A stretch of 64,000 bases of DNA from Pantoea sp. RIT-PI-b. GTDB taxonomy: Bacteria; Pseudomonadota; Gammaproteobacteria; Enterobacterales; Enterobacteriaceae. Positions 49,982 through 61,075 of this stretch are shown one piece after another. The notes beneath the pieces were generated by a model, which saw only the letters and a program-made list of their open reading frames with translations, was not told the origin of the DNA and made no database searches. The position numbers and the translations under genes were made by a program. Each line of letters begins with the position of its first letter. Positions within the stretch are counted from its first letter, which is position 1. Location: assembly GCF_001187905.1 (NCBI RefSeq), contig NZ_LGIS01000013.1:1-64000 (forward strand), read 5' to 3'.

Positions 49982-50915
49982 ACTAAACCAGGCTAGCCGG
50001 CCAAAGGCAATTTTTTTGATGGGGCCTACCGCCTCCGGTAAGACGGCATTAGCGATTTCGCTGCGTCAGGAGCTTCCGGTGGAACTTATTAGCGTTGACT
50101 CTGCCTTAATCTATCGCGGGATGGATATTGGCACGGCGAAACCGTCGGCAGAAGAGTTAGCACTGGCGCCCCATCGTTTGCTGGACATTCGCGATCCTGC
50201 GGAAGCGTATTCCGCCGCAGAGTTTCGTCGCGATGCGTTGGCAGAAATGGCGGAAATCACCCGGAAGGGAAAGATTCCGTTGCTTGTTGGTGGAACCATG
50301 CTCTATTTCAAGGCTTTGCTTGAAGGATTGTCGCCGTTGCCCTCGGCCGATCCCGAGGTGCGTCAGCGGATAGAGCAAATGGCGGCGGAGAAAGGTTGGG
50401 AAGCCTTGCACCGCCAGCTGTGTGAAATCGATCCGGTCGCCGGTAGTCGTATTCATCCGAATGATCCGCAGAGACTTTCGCGAGCACTGGAAGTTTTTTT
50501 TATTTCGGGTAAAACTTTAACGGAACTGACAAAAACTTCCGGCGAAGCGTTACCCTACGACGTGTACCAGTTTGCTATCGCTCCTGCGAGTCGTGAGCTG
50601 ATACATCAACGCATTGCGTTGCGTTACGACCAGATGCTAGCGTCAGGATTTGAAGCGGAGGCTCGTGCACTGTTTGCGCGAGGTGATTTGCATACGGACA
50701 TGCCTTCCATTCGTTGTGTGGGTTATCGCCAGATGTGGTCTTATCTATCAGGTGAAATCGATTACGACGAAATGGTTTATCGGGGAATTTGCGCCACTCG
50801 GCAGCTCGCTAAACGCCAGATGACCTGGTTACGTGGCTGGCCTGAAGTACACTGGTTAAACAGTGATGAGCCAGAGTTAGCGCGTAATGCGGTGCTTAAG
50901 GTAGTTAGTGCGTAG
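49974..50915 (+). CDS. miaA: tRNA dimethylallyltransferase
   Basis: 313-aa enzyme that adds the isopentenyl group to A37 of tRNAs reading UNN codons (first step of ms2i6A). P-loop [13 protein letters not shown] (about 16-28), [26 protein letters not shown] and the C-terminal [14 protein letters not shown] block. It overlaps the mutL end by 8 nt and precedes hfq by 110 nt. In E. coli, hfq promoters, including a heat-shock one, lie inside and after miaA. Confidence 0.97.
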   Translation: MSELNQASRPKAIFLMGPTASGKTALAISLRQELPVELISVDSALIYRGMDIGTAKPSAEELALAPHRLLDIRDPAEAYSAAEFRRDALAEMAEITRKGKIPLLVGGTMLYFKALLEGLSPLPSADPEVRQRIEQMAAEKGWEALHRQLCEIDPVAGSRIHPNDPQRLSRALEVFFISGKTLTELTKTSGEALPYDVYQFAIAPASRELIHQRIALRYDQMLASGFEAEARALFARGDLHTDMPSIRCVGYRQMWSYLSGEIDYDEMVYRGICATRQLAKRQMTWLRGWPEVHWLNSDEPELARNAVLKVVSA

Positions 50916-51013
50916 CAGGGATGATTGTGTACAATTGGTTCGTTATCGTGCGCAAATTTTTACGCAGTTTTTCTGAACCACGGTTCTTAAAGCAACAAAC
51001 AACAAGCATATAA

Positions 51014-51343
<330 letters not shown>

Positions 51344-51361
51344 TTTTGCGCTGCCGTAAAG

Positions 51362-51410
51362 CCAGGGCTGGAGAACGAGAGCGTTTTCCTGTCCTGGTTA
51401 TTTTATTTTA
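51362..51410 (+). terminator. Terminator between hfq and hflX
   Basis: A two-part stem: CCAGG/CCTGG outside and GGAGAACG/CGTTTTCC inside (one G-U pair) with an AGAG loop, followed by TTATTTTATTTTA. The internal bulge suggests partial read-through into hflX. Confidence 0.7.
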
Positions 51411-51423
51411 GCGAGGTTATAGC

Positions 51424-52704
51424 TTGTTTGACCGTTATGATGCCGGTGAGCAGGCCGTACTGGTACACATCTGGTTCTCCCAAGACAAAGAGCTGGAAGA
51501 TTTGCAGGAGTTTGAAACTCTTGTCTCTTCTGCGGGCGTCGAAGCGCTGCAAGTCATTACGGGCAGCCGTAAAGCGCCACATCCCAAATATTTTGTCGGT
51601 GAAGGAAAGGCAGTTGAAATTGCCGATGCGGTAAAAGCGAGTGGAGCATCGGTCGTTTTATTCGATCATGCCTTAACTCCTGCTCAGGAACGTAATCTTG
51701 AACGGCTGTGCGAATGTCGCGTAATCGATCGCACCGGCTTAATTCTCGATATTTTCGCCCAGCGCGCCCGCACCCATGAGGGGAAATTGCAGGTCGAGCT
51801 GGCACAACTACGCCATTTAGCAACCCGTTTGGTTCGCGGATGGACACACCTTGAACGCCAGAAAGGCGGTATCGGTTTGCGTGGTCCAGGTGAAACTCAG
51901 CTGGAAACGGACCGCCGCTTGCTGCGTGGTCGTATTAGTCAGATTCTCTCCCGTCTTGAACGCGTCGAAAAACAGCGCGATCAGGGTAGGCAAGCGCGCG
52001 CCAAAGCTGACGTGCCAACAGTTTCGCTGGTGGGATACACCAACGCCGGCAAATCCACTCTGTTTAACGCGATTACCTCTGCGGATGTCTACGTAGCGGA
52101 CCAACTGTTCGCGACACTGGATCCGACTCTGCGCCGCCTTAACGTGGCGGATGTGGGTGAAGTGGTGTTAGCCGATACGGTAGGTTTTATTCGTCACTTG
52201 CCGCATGATTTAGTGGCGGCATTTAAAGCCACCCTGCAGGAAACGCGGCAGGCGACACTGCTGTTGCACGTGATTGACGCTGCCGATTTACGCGTGAATG
52301 ATAACATTGATGCCGTTAACGAAGTTCTGGAAGAGATTGAAGCCGATGAAATTCCGGCTCTGTTGATCATGAACAAAATCGATATGCTGGAGGATTTTGT
52401 GCCGCGTATCGATCGTAACGAAGAGAACCAGCCGATACGTGTTTGGTTATCTGCACAGAGCGGCGTAGGCCTACCGCTGTTGTGGCAGGCGCTCTCAGAG
52501 CGTTTAGCCGGTGAAATTGCGCAGTACGATTTGCGTCTGCCGCCGGAAGCAGGCCGTTTACGCAGTCGTTTTTACCAGCTACACGCAATAGAAAAAGAAT
52601 GGAATGAAGATGATGGCTGTGTAAGTTTGCACGTGCGTATGCCGATTGTTGACTGGCGTCGTCTGTGTAAGCAAGAGCCGTCGCTAGCCAGTTATATTGT
52701 TTGA
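51424..52704 (+). CDS. hflX: Ribosome-splitting GTPase HflX
   Basis: 426-aa GTPase that dissociates stalled or heat-damaged 70S ribosomes. N-terminal HflX domain ([20 protein letters not shown]), a coiled-coil linker with [20 protein letters not shown]1 [13 protein letters not shown] (about 202-214), G3 DTVGFI, G4 MNKID. Length equals E. coli HflX. The start is TTG, as in E. coli, with GAGG upstream. 229 nt holding a palindromic repeat separate it from hflK. Confidence 0.97.
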   Translation: MFDRYDAGEQAVLVHIWFSQDKELEDLQEFETLVSSAGVEALQVITGSRKAPHPKYFVGEGKAVEIADAVKASGASVVLFDHALTPAQERNLERLCECRVIDRTGLILDIFAQRARTHEGKLQVELAQLRHLATRLVRGWTHLERQKGGIGLRGPGETQLETDRRLLRGRISQILSRLERVEKQRDQGRQARAKADVPTVSLVGYTNAGKSTLFNAITSADVYVADQLFATLDPTLRRLNVADVGEVVLADTVGFIRHLPHDLVAAFKATLQETRQATLLLHVIDAADLRVNDNIDAVNEVLEEIEADEIPALLIMNKIDMLEDFVPRIDRNEENQPIRVWLSAQSGVGLPLLWQALSERLAGEIAQYDLRLPPEAGRLRSRFYQLHAIEKEWNEDDGCVSLHVRMPIVDWRRLCKQEPSLASYIV

Positions 52705-52790
52705 TATTGCCCAATCGCACTTACCCAAAAAAGATTTCAGGTTGTAGTAATTATCGTTGCAGGCCGAAATATTATGGTTTTACGCGAATA

Positions 52791-52891
52791 TTTCGGATTG
52801 CGGCAAGGCGGCAACTGAGCAAATCCCCAGGAGCTTACATCGGTAAGTGACTGGGGTGCGTGAAGGCAGCCAACGCAGCTGCAATCCGAAA
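52791..52891 (+). repeat. Palindromic dispersed repeat, copy 3 (hflX-hflK gap)
   Basis: 101-nt copy with perfect 11-bp ends (TTTCGGATTGC / GCAATCCGAAA) and the family core AAGGCGGCAACTGAG, AGGAGCTTAC, GGTAAGTGACTGGGG and GAAGGCAGCCAACGC. Outside it, GGTTTTAC (52776-52783) and GTAAAACC (52900-52907) extend the pairing, so the element spans up to 132 nt. It lies in the middle of the hfq-hflX-hflK-hflC superoperon. Confidence 0.88.
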
Positions 52892-52933
52892 GATGAAGGG
52901 TAAAACCGTAAATACAATAAATGGAGTAGAGAC

Positions 52934-54166
52934 ATGGCGTGGAATCAGCCCGGAAATAACGGACAGGACCGCGACCCGTGGGGAAGCAGCAATAATCAAG
53001 GCGGCAACTCTGGGGGAAATAAAGGAGGTCGCGATCAGGGACCACCTGATCTGGATGATATCTTCCGTAAGCTGAGTAAAAAACTCGGCGGACTGGGCGG
53101 TGGCAAACAGAATGATAACGGTCAGCGCAGCGGCGGTAGCGGTGGCAAAGTTGTTGGCATCGTTGCCGTAGCGGCAGTGGTTATCTGGGCGGCTAGCGGT
53201 TTCTACACTATCAAAGAAGCGGAACGTGGCGTCGTCACCCGCTTTGGCAAATTCAGCCATCTGGTTGAGCCAGGCCTTAACTGGAAACCGACCTTTATCG
53301 ATCAGGTTCGTGCGGTGAACGTTGAAGCCGTACGTGAACTGGCGGCGTCTGGCGTGATGCTGACCTCGGACGAGAACGTGGTGCGCGTTGAGATGAACGT
53401 GCAGTACCGCGTAACCGATCCAGAACGTTATCTGTATGCGGTAACCAGCGCCGACGACAGTCTGCGTCAGGCCACTGACAGCGCCTTACGTGGCGTGATT
53501 GGGCGCTCGACCATGGACCGCATCCTGACGGAAGGCCGTACCGTGGTGCGTAGCGAAACGCAGCGTGAGCTCGACGAAACCATCCGTCCGTACAACATGG
53601 GTATTACCCTGCTGGATGTAAACTTCCAGGCGGCGCGTCCACCGGAAGAAGTAAAAGCATCGTTTGATGATGCAATTGCCGCGCGTGAAAACCGTGAACA
53701 GTATGTGCGTGAAGCCGAAGCGTATTCGAATGAAGTCCAGCCGCGTGCCAATGGTCAGGCGCAGCGTATCCTTGAAGAAGGTCGTGCCTACAAAGAACGT
53801 ACGGTGCTAGAAGCGCAGGGTGAAGTTGCCCGTTTCGCTCGCTTGCTGCCGGAATACAAAGCCGCACCGGAAATCACCAAAGAGCGTCTCTACATTGAAA
53901 CCATGGAACGCGTGTTGAGCCATACCCGCAAAGTATTGATCAGCGATCGTGGCAGCAATTTGACGGTTCTGCCATTGGATCAGTTGATGCGCGGTGGTCA
54001 ATCTGGCCAGGGCGGTCAAAAAATGACTAATTTAATGAAGTCACCTTCGTCTTCTGATAGCAATGCAAGCCGTAGTGATACCTCATCATACAGTCCAGAC
54101 AGCATCATGGATCAGCGTCGCGCCAATGCGCTGCGCAACGATACCCAGCGCCAAGGGAGGGAGTAA
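52934..54166 (+). CDS. hflK: FtsH protease regulator HflK
   Basis: 410-aa SPFH/prohibitin-family membrane protein; with HflC it forms the large cage around FtsH that limits degradation of membrane proteins and of phage lambda CII. N-terminal Gly/Asn-rich, disordered segment (1-70), one transmembrane helix (about 72-94), SPFH domain (about 95-270), a long helix (about 270-340), and a Ser-rich C-terminal tail. SD GGAG. 3 nt before hflC. Confidence 0.96.
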   Translation: MAWNQPGNNGQDRDPWGSSNNQGGNSGGNKGGRDQGPPDLDDIFRKLSKKLGGLGGGKQNDNGQRSGGSGGKVVGIVAVAAVVIWAASGFYTIKEAERGVVTRFGKFSHLVEPGLNWKPTFIDQVRAVNVEAVRELAASGVMLTSDENVVRVEMNVQYRVTDPERYLYAVTSADDSLRQATDSALRGVIGRSTMDRILTEGRTVVRSETQRELDETIRPYNMGITLLDVNFQAARPPEEVKASFDDAIAARENREQYVREAEAYSNEVQPRANGQAQRILEEGRAYKERTVLEAQGEVARFARLLPEYKAAPEITKERLYIETMERVLSHTRKVLISDRGSNLTVLPLDQLMRGGQSGQGGQKMTNLMKSPSSSDSNASRSDTSSYSPDSIMDQRRANALRNDTQRQGRE

Positions 54167-54169
54167 TCG

Positions 54170-55174
54170 ATGCGTAAGCCAATCATCGCCGTAATTATTG
54201 TAGTGCTGGTGGTGCTTTACGCGTCACTGTTCGTGGTGCAGGAAGGCCAACGTGGCATCGTGCTGCGCTTTGGTAAGGTTCTGCGTGATGACGAAAACAA
54301 ACCGCTGGTGTATGCACCGGGTCTGCATTTCAAGATTCCGTTTATTGAAACCATGAAGTCACTGGATGCGCGCATTCAGACCATGGACAATCAGGCCGAC
54401 CGTTTTGTCACCAAAGAGAAGAAAGACCTGATCGTTGATTCCTACATCAAATGGCGCATCAGCGATTTCAGCCGTTACTACCTGGCAACCGGCGGTGGCG
54501 ACGTTTCTCAGGCCGAAGTGTTGCTGAAACGTAAGTTCAGTGACCGTCTGCGCTCTGAAATGGGCCGTCTGGATGTGAAAGACATCGTGACCGATTCGCG
54601 TGGTCGCTTGACCACCGACGTGCGTGATGCGCTGAACACCGGCAGCGCCGGCAATGATGATGACGTTCAGACGCCAGCTGCGGATGATGCGATTGCTAAT
54701 GCGGCGGCACGTGTAGAGCGTGAAACCAACAGCAGTGAACCAGCACCTAATCCGAACAGCATGGCAGCGTTGGGTATCCAGGTCGTCGACGTGCGTATTA
54801 AGCAGATCAACCTGCCAACGGAAGTTTCTGACGCGATCTACAATCGTATGCGCGCCGAGCGTGAAGCGGTAGCGCGTAGTCAGCGTTCACAAGGCCAGGA
54901 AGAGGCAGAAAAATTGCGTGCGCAGGCTGATTATCAGGTGACGCGTACGCTGGCAGAAGCTCAGCGTGAAGCGCTGATTTCCCGGGGTGAAGGTGATGGT
55001 GAAGCGGCAAAACTGTTTGCTGATGCCTTTAGCAAGGATCCGGATTTCTACGCCTTTATCCGCAGTCTGCGTGCCTATGAGAATAGTTTCTCAGATAATC
55101 AGGATGTGTTGGTATTGAGCCCGGATAGCGATTTCTTCCGCTATATGAAAGCGCCCTCTAACGCCACGCGTTAA
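54170..55174 (+). CDS. hflC: FtsH protease regulator HflC
   Basis: 334-aa SPFH-family partner of HflK. N-terminal transmembrane helix (about 4-22), SPFH domain with VVQEGQRGIVLRFGKV and LDARIQTMDNQADRFVTKEKKD, a long Glu/Arg/Ala-rich helix (about 215-285) that builds the cage wall, and a hydrophobic cap sequence DFYAFIRSLRAYE. Length equals E. coli HflC. Starts 3 nt after hflK; a strong terminator follows. Confidence 0.97.
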   Translation: MRKPIIAVIIVVLVVLYASLFVVQEGQRGIVLRFGKVLRDDENKPLVYAPGLHFKIPFIETMKSLDARIQTMDNQADRFVTKEKKDLIVDSYIKWRISDFSRYYLATGGGDVSQAEVLLKRKFSDRLRSEMGRLDVKDIVTDSRGRLTTDVRDALNTGSAGNDDDVQTPAADDAIANAAARVERETNSSEPAPNPNSMAALGIQVVDVRIKQINLPTEVSDAIYNRMRAEREAVARSQRSQGQEEAEKLRAQADYQVTRTLAEAQREALISRGEGDGEAAKLFADAFSKDPDFYAFIRSLRAYENSFSDNQDVLVLSPDSDFFRYMKAPSNATR

Positions 55175-55191
55175 GAACTGATATAAAGTCC

Positions 55192-55220
55192 AGGCCGACA
55201 ATGTTGTCGGCCTTTTTTTT
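55192..55220 (+). terminator. hflKC terminator
   Basis: Perfect 10-bp stem AGGCCGACAA / TTGTCGGCCT with a 2-nt loop centre and eight T residues, 17 nt past the hflC stop codon. Strong rho-independent terminator. Confidence 0.94.
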
Positions 55221-55231
55221 GGGAAAAAATC

Positions 55232-55432
55232 ATGAACACAACCATCTGGATGGCGCTGGCTTTAGTTTTGGTGCTGGAAGGACTTGGGCCGATGTTTATG
55301 CCACGAGCCTGGCGGCGCATGATACTGGCAATGACACAGTTACCCGATCGCCTTTTGCATCGTTTTGGCGGTGGTTTAGTCGTTGCTGGCGTGGTGATTT
55401 ACGCGATGATCAGCATGCATACGCGATCGTAA
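55232..55432 (+). CDS. yjeT: Small inner-membrane protein YjeT (DUF2065)
   Basis: 66-aa protein with two hydrophobic helices (about 5-22 and 45-62), orthologue of E. coli YjeT (65 aa): IWMALALVLVLEGLGPMFMPRAW and RFGGGLVVAGVVIYAM. Function unknown. It begins 12 nt after the hflKC terminator. It is conserved between hflC and purA in Enterobacterales, so it may reach expression by read-through or from a promoter overlapping the terminator. Confidence 0.9.
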   Translation: MNTTIWMALALVLVLEGLGPMFMPRAWRRMILAMTQLPDRLLHRFGGGLVVAGVVIYAMISMHTRS

Positions 55433-55528
55433 ATGAAAAATTATGTGAGGTCGCAGGGGTTCAATTGTGTCTGATGGCCGTTGTGTACCCAACATGTTGT
55501 GAGCTGAGCAAAACTCAGGCAAAAAACA

Positions 55529-55544
55529 GCGCAATCGTATGCTA
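55529..55544. promoter_or_regulatory. Candidate PurR operator of purA
   Basis: The core GCAATCGTATGC differs from the PurR pattern GCAANCGNTTNC at one position. It lies just upstream of the predicted purA -35. E. coli purA is repressed by PurR. The outer bases do not fit well. Confidence 0.38.
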
Positions 55545-55550
55545 AAAGTG

Positions 55551-55579
55551 CTGAAAGAGTAAAAGTCAGGTGGTAGAAT
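55551..55579 (+). promoter_or_regulatory. Candidate purA promoter
   Basis: -35 CTGAAA (55551-55556), 17-bp spacer, extended -10 TGG-TAGAAT (55574-55579). Start near 55586, leaving a leader of about 25 nt. Confidence 0.5.
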
Positions 55580-55589
55580 CCATTTTTAA

Positions 55590-56909
<1,320 letters not shown>

Positions 56910-56913
56910 TCTT

Positions 56914-56940
56914 TTGAGGCCGGGCATCGCCCGGCCTCAA
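56914..56940 (+). terminator. purA terminator hairpin
   Basis: Perfect 12-bp stem TTGAGGCCGGGC / GCCCGGCCTCAA with a 3-nt loop, 4 nt past the purA stop. The T-run is missing (TATAACC), but the stem is very stable. Confidence 0.65.
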
Positions 56941-57067
56941 TATAACCTAAATACTTCAAGCTGCAGGCGCGTTGGCTGCGCGTGCTCACCCCAGTCACTT
57001 ACTTGAGTAAGCGCTTGGGGATTCACCCACTTGCCGCCTTCCTCCAGCTCGAATTATTTAGGCTATA
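56941..57067 (-). repeat. Palindromic dispersed repeat, copy 4 (purA-nsrR gap)
   Basis: About 127 nt in reverse orientation to the other copies. Reverse-complemented it reads GGAAGGCGGCAAGTG, GCGCTTAC, AGTAAGTGACTGGGGTGAG and GCAGCCAACGC, which aligns with copies 1-3. Ends are complementary (CCTAAATACTTCAAGCTG with CAGCTCGAATTATTTAGG, imperfect). It starts directly after the purA terminator. Confidence 0.85.
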
Positions 57068-57223
57068 GACAATATTTGACTCCACTCACTCTATTTTTTC
57101 TTGCAAATATCGATACTTGCAGGAAAAAAACGCACCGGCCACCACGCTCTGGTTTATCATCATATTTAAACATCACGCCGACCGGCGCATAACCATAACG
57201 TCCGATGATTCACTGAGGTCTAT

Positions 57224-57667
57224 GTGCAGCTAACAAGTTTTACCGATTATGGTCTGCGTGCCCTGATTTACATGGCGACGTTGCCGGAAGGTAAGCAGAC
57301 TAACATTACCGAAGTCACCGATACCTACGGGGTGTCGCGTAACCATATGGTTAAAATCATCAACCAACTTAGCCGGGCTGGCTTTGTCGCCGCAACACGC
57401 GGTAAAAACGGCGGAATTCGTTTAGGCATGGACCCGGAAAAAATCGTGATTGGCGATGTGGTGAGAAAAATGGAGCCCTTGCAGCTCGTGAACTGCGAAG
57501 AGTGCTCCATCACACCAGCCTGTCGTTTGCGTAAAGCGCTACACGATGCGGTCCAGCTATTCCTCAAGGAACTGGACAGGTACACGCTGGCCGATTTGGT
57601 CAGAAACAACGATGCGTTGTACCAACTTTTATTGTCCGAACCGCCGGTGGCAATCCAAATTAAATGA
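57224..57667 (+). CDS. nsrR: Nitric oxide-sensing repressor NsrR
   Basis: 147-aa Rrf2-family repressor with a nitric-oxide-sensitive iron-sulfur cluster; controls hmp, ytfE and other NO defence genes in E. coli. Winged helix with [25 protein letters not shown] (about 28-52), and cluster cysteines in [13 protein letters not shown] (three or four cysteines, about 90-101). The start is GTG with GAGG 5-6 nt upstream. 16 nt before rnr, so the two are cotranscribed. Confidence 0.96.
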   Translation: MQLTSFTDYGLRALIYMATLPEGKQTNITEVTDTYGVSRNHMVKIINQLSRAGFVAATRGKNGGIRLGMDPEKIVIGDVVRKMEPLQLVNCEECSITPACRLRKALHDAVQLFLKELDRYTLADLVRNNDALYQLLLSEPPVAIQIK

Positions 57668-57683
57668 CATCGGAGGAACCGTA

Positions 57684-60134
57684 ATGTCAAAAGATCCTTT
57701 TCAGGATAGAGAAGCTGAAAAATACGAAAACCCTATTCCGAGCCGTGAGTTCATTCTGGCTCTGCTTGAGAAACGGGAAAAACCAACTAACCGCGACGAC
57801 ATCGCGCAGGAACTGAATATCACCAGCGAAGAGCAGCTGGAAGCGCTGCGCCGCCGTCTACGCGCCATGGAGCGCGATGGTCAGTTGGTGTTTACTCGCC
57901 GTCAATGTTACGCCTTACCAGAACGTCTGGATCTGATTCGTGGCAAAGTGATTGGCCATCGTGATGGCTATGGCTTCCTGCGCGTTGAAGGTCAGAAAGA
58001 TGATTTCTATCTCTCCGCTGAGCAGATGAAGTTCTGCCTGCATGGCGATGTGATTCTGGCACAGCCGGGCAGCGCCGATCGTAAAGGTCGTCGCGAGGCG
58101 CGTGTGGTACGCGTGCTGGAGCCACGTAACAGCCAGATCGTTGGGCGCTACTTTACCGATGCGGGGACCGGCTTTGTGGTGCCTGATGACAGCCGTCTGA
58201 GCTTCGACATCCTGATCCCGCAAGAAGAGACGCTCAACGCGCGCATGGGCTCGGTAGTGGTGGTTGAGATCACTCAACGTGCCACGCGTCGCAACAAAGC
58301 GCTTGGCAAAATTACCGAACTGCTTGGCGATGATATGGGCACCAGCCTTGCCGTGGATATGGCCGTGCGTACCCATGAGATTCCGCATACCTGGCCGGAA
58401 GAAGTTGAAAAACAGGTCGCTAAGCTGAAAGAAGACGTGCCGGAAGAGGCGAAGAAAGGACGCGTTGATTTACGTAAGCTGCCGCTGGTTACCATTGATG
58501 GCGAAGATGCGCGCGACTTTGATGACGCCGTTTTCTGCGAGAAGAAGCGCGGTGGCGGCTGGCGTTTGTGGGTGGCGATTGCTGATGTAAGTTATTACGT
58601 GCGTCCGGGCACGCCGCTGGATGATGAAGCGCATCAGCGCGGCACCTCGGTGTATTTCCCATCGCAGGTTATCCCGATGCTGCCGGAGATTCTCTCCAAC
58701 GGCTTGTGCTCGCTGAATCCGCAGGTTGATCGTTTGTGCATGGTGTGTGAGATGACCGTCTCCTCCAGCGGCAAGCTCACCGGTTTCAAACACTATGAAG
58801 CGGTGATGAATTCGCATGCGCGACTGACGTACAACAAAGTGTGGAACATCCTGCAAGGTGATGCCGATCTGTGTGAACAATACGCAGCGCAGGTTCCCCA
58901 TCTGCATGAGCTACACAACATGTACCAGGTGCTGGAAACTGCACGTGAGCAGCGTGGCGGCATTTCGTTTGAGACCGACGAAGCCAAGTTTATCTTCAAC
59001 GCGGAGCGTCGTATTGAGCGCGTCGAGCGCACCTCACGCAATGATGCGCACAAGCTGATTGAAGAGTGCATGATTCTCGCCAACATCGCCTCAGCGCGTT
59101 TTGTTGAGAAAAATGAAGAGCCTGCGTTGTTCCGCGATCACGATCGTCCAAGCGAAGACAGCATCAAGAGCTTCCGTACCGTGCTGAACGAGCTGGGCTT
59201 AAGCCTGCCGGGTGGTGCCAAGCCACATCCTACGGATTATGCCGATCTGCTGAAGCAAGTTGCCGATCGTCCAGACGCAGAAATGCTGCAGACCATGCTG
59301 CTGCGCTCGATGAAACAGGCGGTCTACGATCCGGAAAACCGCGGTCACTTCGGCCTTGCGCTGGCTTCATATGCGCACTTTACCTCGCCGATCCGTCGCT
59401 ATCCGGATCTGCTGCTGCATCGCGCCATCAAATATCTGCTGGCGAAAGAGCGGGGCGAAGTGGATGGCATTACTACGCCAACTGGCGGTTATCACTATGA
59501 TATGCAGCAAATGCTGCAGCTGGGCCAACACTGTTCGCTGACGGAACGTCGTGCTGATGAAGCCACGCGTGATGTTGCCGATTGGCTGAAGTGTGATTTC
59601 ATGCAGGATCAGGTGGGCAACGTGTTCAGCGGCGTGATCTCCAGCGTGACTGGCTTTGGTTTCTTTGTGCGCCTCAACGATCTGTTTATCGATGGTTTGG
59701 TGCACGTTTCGTCGCTGGATAACGACTATTATCGCTTCGATGCGGTGGGCCAGCGCCTGATTGGTGAGTCTGGCGGCCGTACCTATCGCCTTGGCGATGC
59801 GGTTGAAGTGCGCGTTGATGCGGTACATATGGACGAGCGTAAAATCGACTTCGCGCTGATCTCCAGCAAGCGTGTTCCACGTGGCGAAGGCAAAACCGAG
59901 CGCGAGCGTGAGAAGCGTGGCGGTAAACCGCCAGCCAAACGTCGTCGCGATGCCGGCAAAAAGGGGACTTTCGAGCCTGATTCAGCTTTCCGCGGCGAGA
60001 AGAAAAAGCCTGCTGTGGCTGAAAAACCGGCCAAAACCGAGAAAAAAGGCAAAAATGTCTCGGAGAAAACCCGTAAAATCGCCGCCGCCACCAAGGCTAA
60101 GCGTGGGTCGAAGAAGAAACCTGGCGAAGCCTGA
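57684..60134 (+). CDS. rnr: Ribonuclease R
   Basis: 816-aa processive 3'-5' exoribonuclease that degrades structured RNA and, with SmpB/tmRNA, nonstop mRNA. N-terminal helix-turn-helix (about 20-80), cold-shock domains, RNB catalytic domain with [15 protein letters not shown] (metal aspartates about 272-281), S1 domain (about 640-725), and a Lys/Arg-rich basic tail (about 735-816). Start at MSKDPFQD with GGAGG upstream; the frame is open further back inside nsrR. 16 nt after nsrR. Confidence 0.98.
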   Translation: MSKDPFQDREAEKYENPIPSREFILALLEKREKPTNRDDIAQELNITSEEQLEALRRRLRAMERDGQLVFTRRQCYALPERLDLIRGKVIGHRDGYGFLRVEGQKDDFYLSAEQMKFCLHGDVILAQPGSADRKGRREARVVRVLEPRNSQIVGRYFTDAGTGFVVPDDSRLSFDILIPQEETLNARMGSVVVVEITQRATRRNKALGKITELLGDDMGTSLAVDMAVRTHEIPHTWPEEVEKQVAKLKEDVPEEAKKGRVDLRKLPLVTIDGEDARDFDDAVFCEKKRGGGWRLWVAIADVSYYVRPGTPLDDEAHQRGTSVYFPSQVIPMLPEILSNGLCSLNPQVDRLCMVCEMTVSSSGKLTGFKHYEAVMNSHARLTYNKVWNILQGDADLCEQYAAQVPHLHELHNMYQVLETAREQRGGISFETDEAKFIFNAERRIERVERTSRNDAHKLIEECMILANIASARFVEKNEEPALFRDHDRPSEDSIKSFRTVLNELGLSLPGGAKPHPTDYADLLKQVADRPDAEMLQTMLLRSMKQAVYDPENRGHFGLALASYAHFTSPIRRYPDLLLHRAIKYLLAKERGEVDGITTPTGGYHYDMQQMLQLGQHCSLTERRADEATRDVADWLKCDFMQDQVGNVFSGVISSVTGFGFFVRLNDLFIDGLVHVSSLDNDYYRFDAVGQRLIGESGGRTYRLGDAVEVRVDAVHMDERKIDFALISSKRVPRGEGKTEREREKRGGKPPAKRRRDAGKKGTFEPDSAFRGEKKKPAVAEKPAKTEKKGKNVSEKTRKIAAATKAKRGSKKKPGEA

Positions 60135-60186
60135 TTGTTTGGTTGTCATTAAAGACGACCGTACAGACCATCGACGTGTTTGTGAA

Positions 60187-60208
60187 AGGTGCGCATTTAT
60201 GCGCACCT
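60187..60208 (+). promoter_or_regulatory. Hairpin between rnr and rlmB
   Basis: Perfect 9-bp stem AGGTGCGCA / TGCGCACCT with a TTTA loop, 52 nt past the rnr stop and 50 nt before rlmB. No T-run follows, so it is more likely an mRNA stabiliser or processing site than a terminator. Confidence 0.45.
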
Positions 60209-60257
60209 GAAAAACGGCCTCTGTATTTATGATTCAAATCCAACCTTGAGCAAAGTA

Positions 60258-60992
60258 ATGAGCGAAATAATTTTTGGTATTCATAGCGTGCAGGCGCTGC
60301 TGGAACGCGATCCTCAGCGTTTTCAGGAAGTCTTTATCCTTAAAGGCCGCGAAGATCGTCGCCTGCAGCCGCTGATCCTCGCATTGGAAGCTCAGGGAAT
60401 TCCGGTGCAGGTTGCCAATCGTCAATGGCTGGATAGCCAGGTTGAAGGCGGCGTGCATCAGGGGATTGTGGCGCGCGTGAAACCGGGCAAGCAGTACCAG
60501 GAAGGTGATCTGCCGGATCTGCTGCAGAGCCTGGAGAAGCCGTTCCTGCTGGTGCTGGATGGTGTTACCGATCCGCACAATCTTGGCGCATGCCTGCGTA
60601 GCGCAGATGCTGCTGGCGTGCATGCCGTCATCGTGCCGAAAGACCGCGCAGCACCGCTGAACGCCACGGCGAAGAAAGTCGCCAGCGGCGCGGCAGAAAA
60701 CGTACCGTTGATTCGTGTGACGAACCTGGCGCGTACCCTGCGTTTGCTGCAGGAATACAACGTCTGGGTGGTCGGCACTGCGGGTGAAGCCGATCACACC
60801 GTTTATCAAAGTAAAATGACCGGCCCGATGGCGCTGGTGATGGGCGCGGAAGGTGAAGGTATGCGTCGTCTCACGCGTGAACACTGTGATGAGCTAATTA
60901 GCATCCCAATGGCAGGTAGCGTCTCTTCGCTCAACGTATCTGTGGCCACCGGCGTTTGTCTGTTCGAGGCCGTTCGTCAGCGTCAGGCGTGA
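60258..60992 (+). CDS. rlmB: 23S rRNA 2'-O-methyltransferase RlmB
   Basis: 244-aa SpoU-family enzyme that methylates the ribose of G2251 in 23S rRNA, near the peptidyl-transferase centre. N-terminal RNA-binding domain ([14 protein letters not shown]...), catalytic knot domain with [23 protein letters not shown] (motif 1), [11 protein letters not shown] (motif 2) and [18 protein letters not shown] (motif 3). Start at MSEIIFGI chosen by homology over an upstream in-frame ATG. Follows rnr after 123 nt. Confidence 0.97.
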   Translation: MSEIIFGIHSVQALLERDPQRFQEVFILKGREDRRLQPLILALEAQGIPVQVANRQWLDSQVEGGVHQGIVARVKPGKQYQEGDLPDLLQSLEKPFLLVLDGVTDPHNLGACLRSADAAGVHAVIVPKDRAAPLNATAKKVASGAAENVPLIRVTNLARTLRLLQEYNVWVVGTAGEADHTVYQSKMTGPMALVMGAEGEGMRRLTREHCDELISIPMAGSVSSLNVSVATGVCLFEAVRQRQA

Positions 60993-61075
60993 TCCCCACC
61001 GCAAAATAGTTTTTGTACCCGACGTAACTGCACATCCTCTTCATACTTAAAAAATGAGTATGAGGAGGACGATGT

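Larger units (their letters stand above)
56910..57223. other. purA-nsrR intergenic region
   Basis: 314 nt filled mostly by the purA hairpin and repeat copy 4. The remaining 57068-57223 should carry the nsrR promoter. It is A/T-rich, with no site I can name with confidence. Confidence 0.6.
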
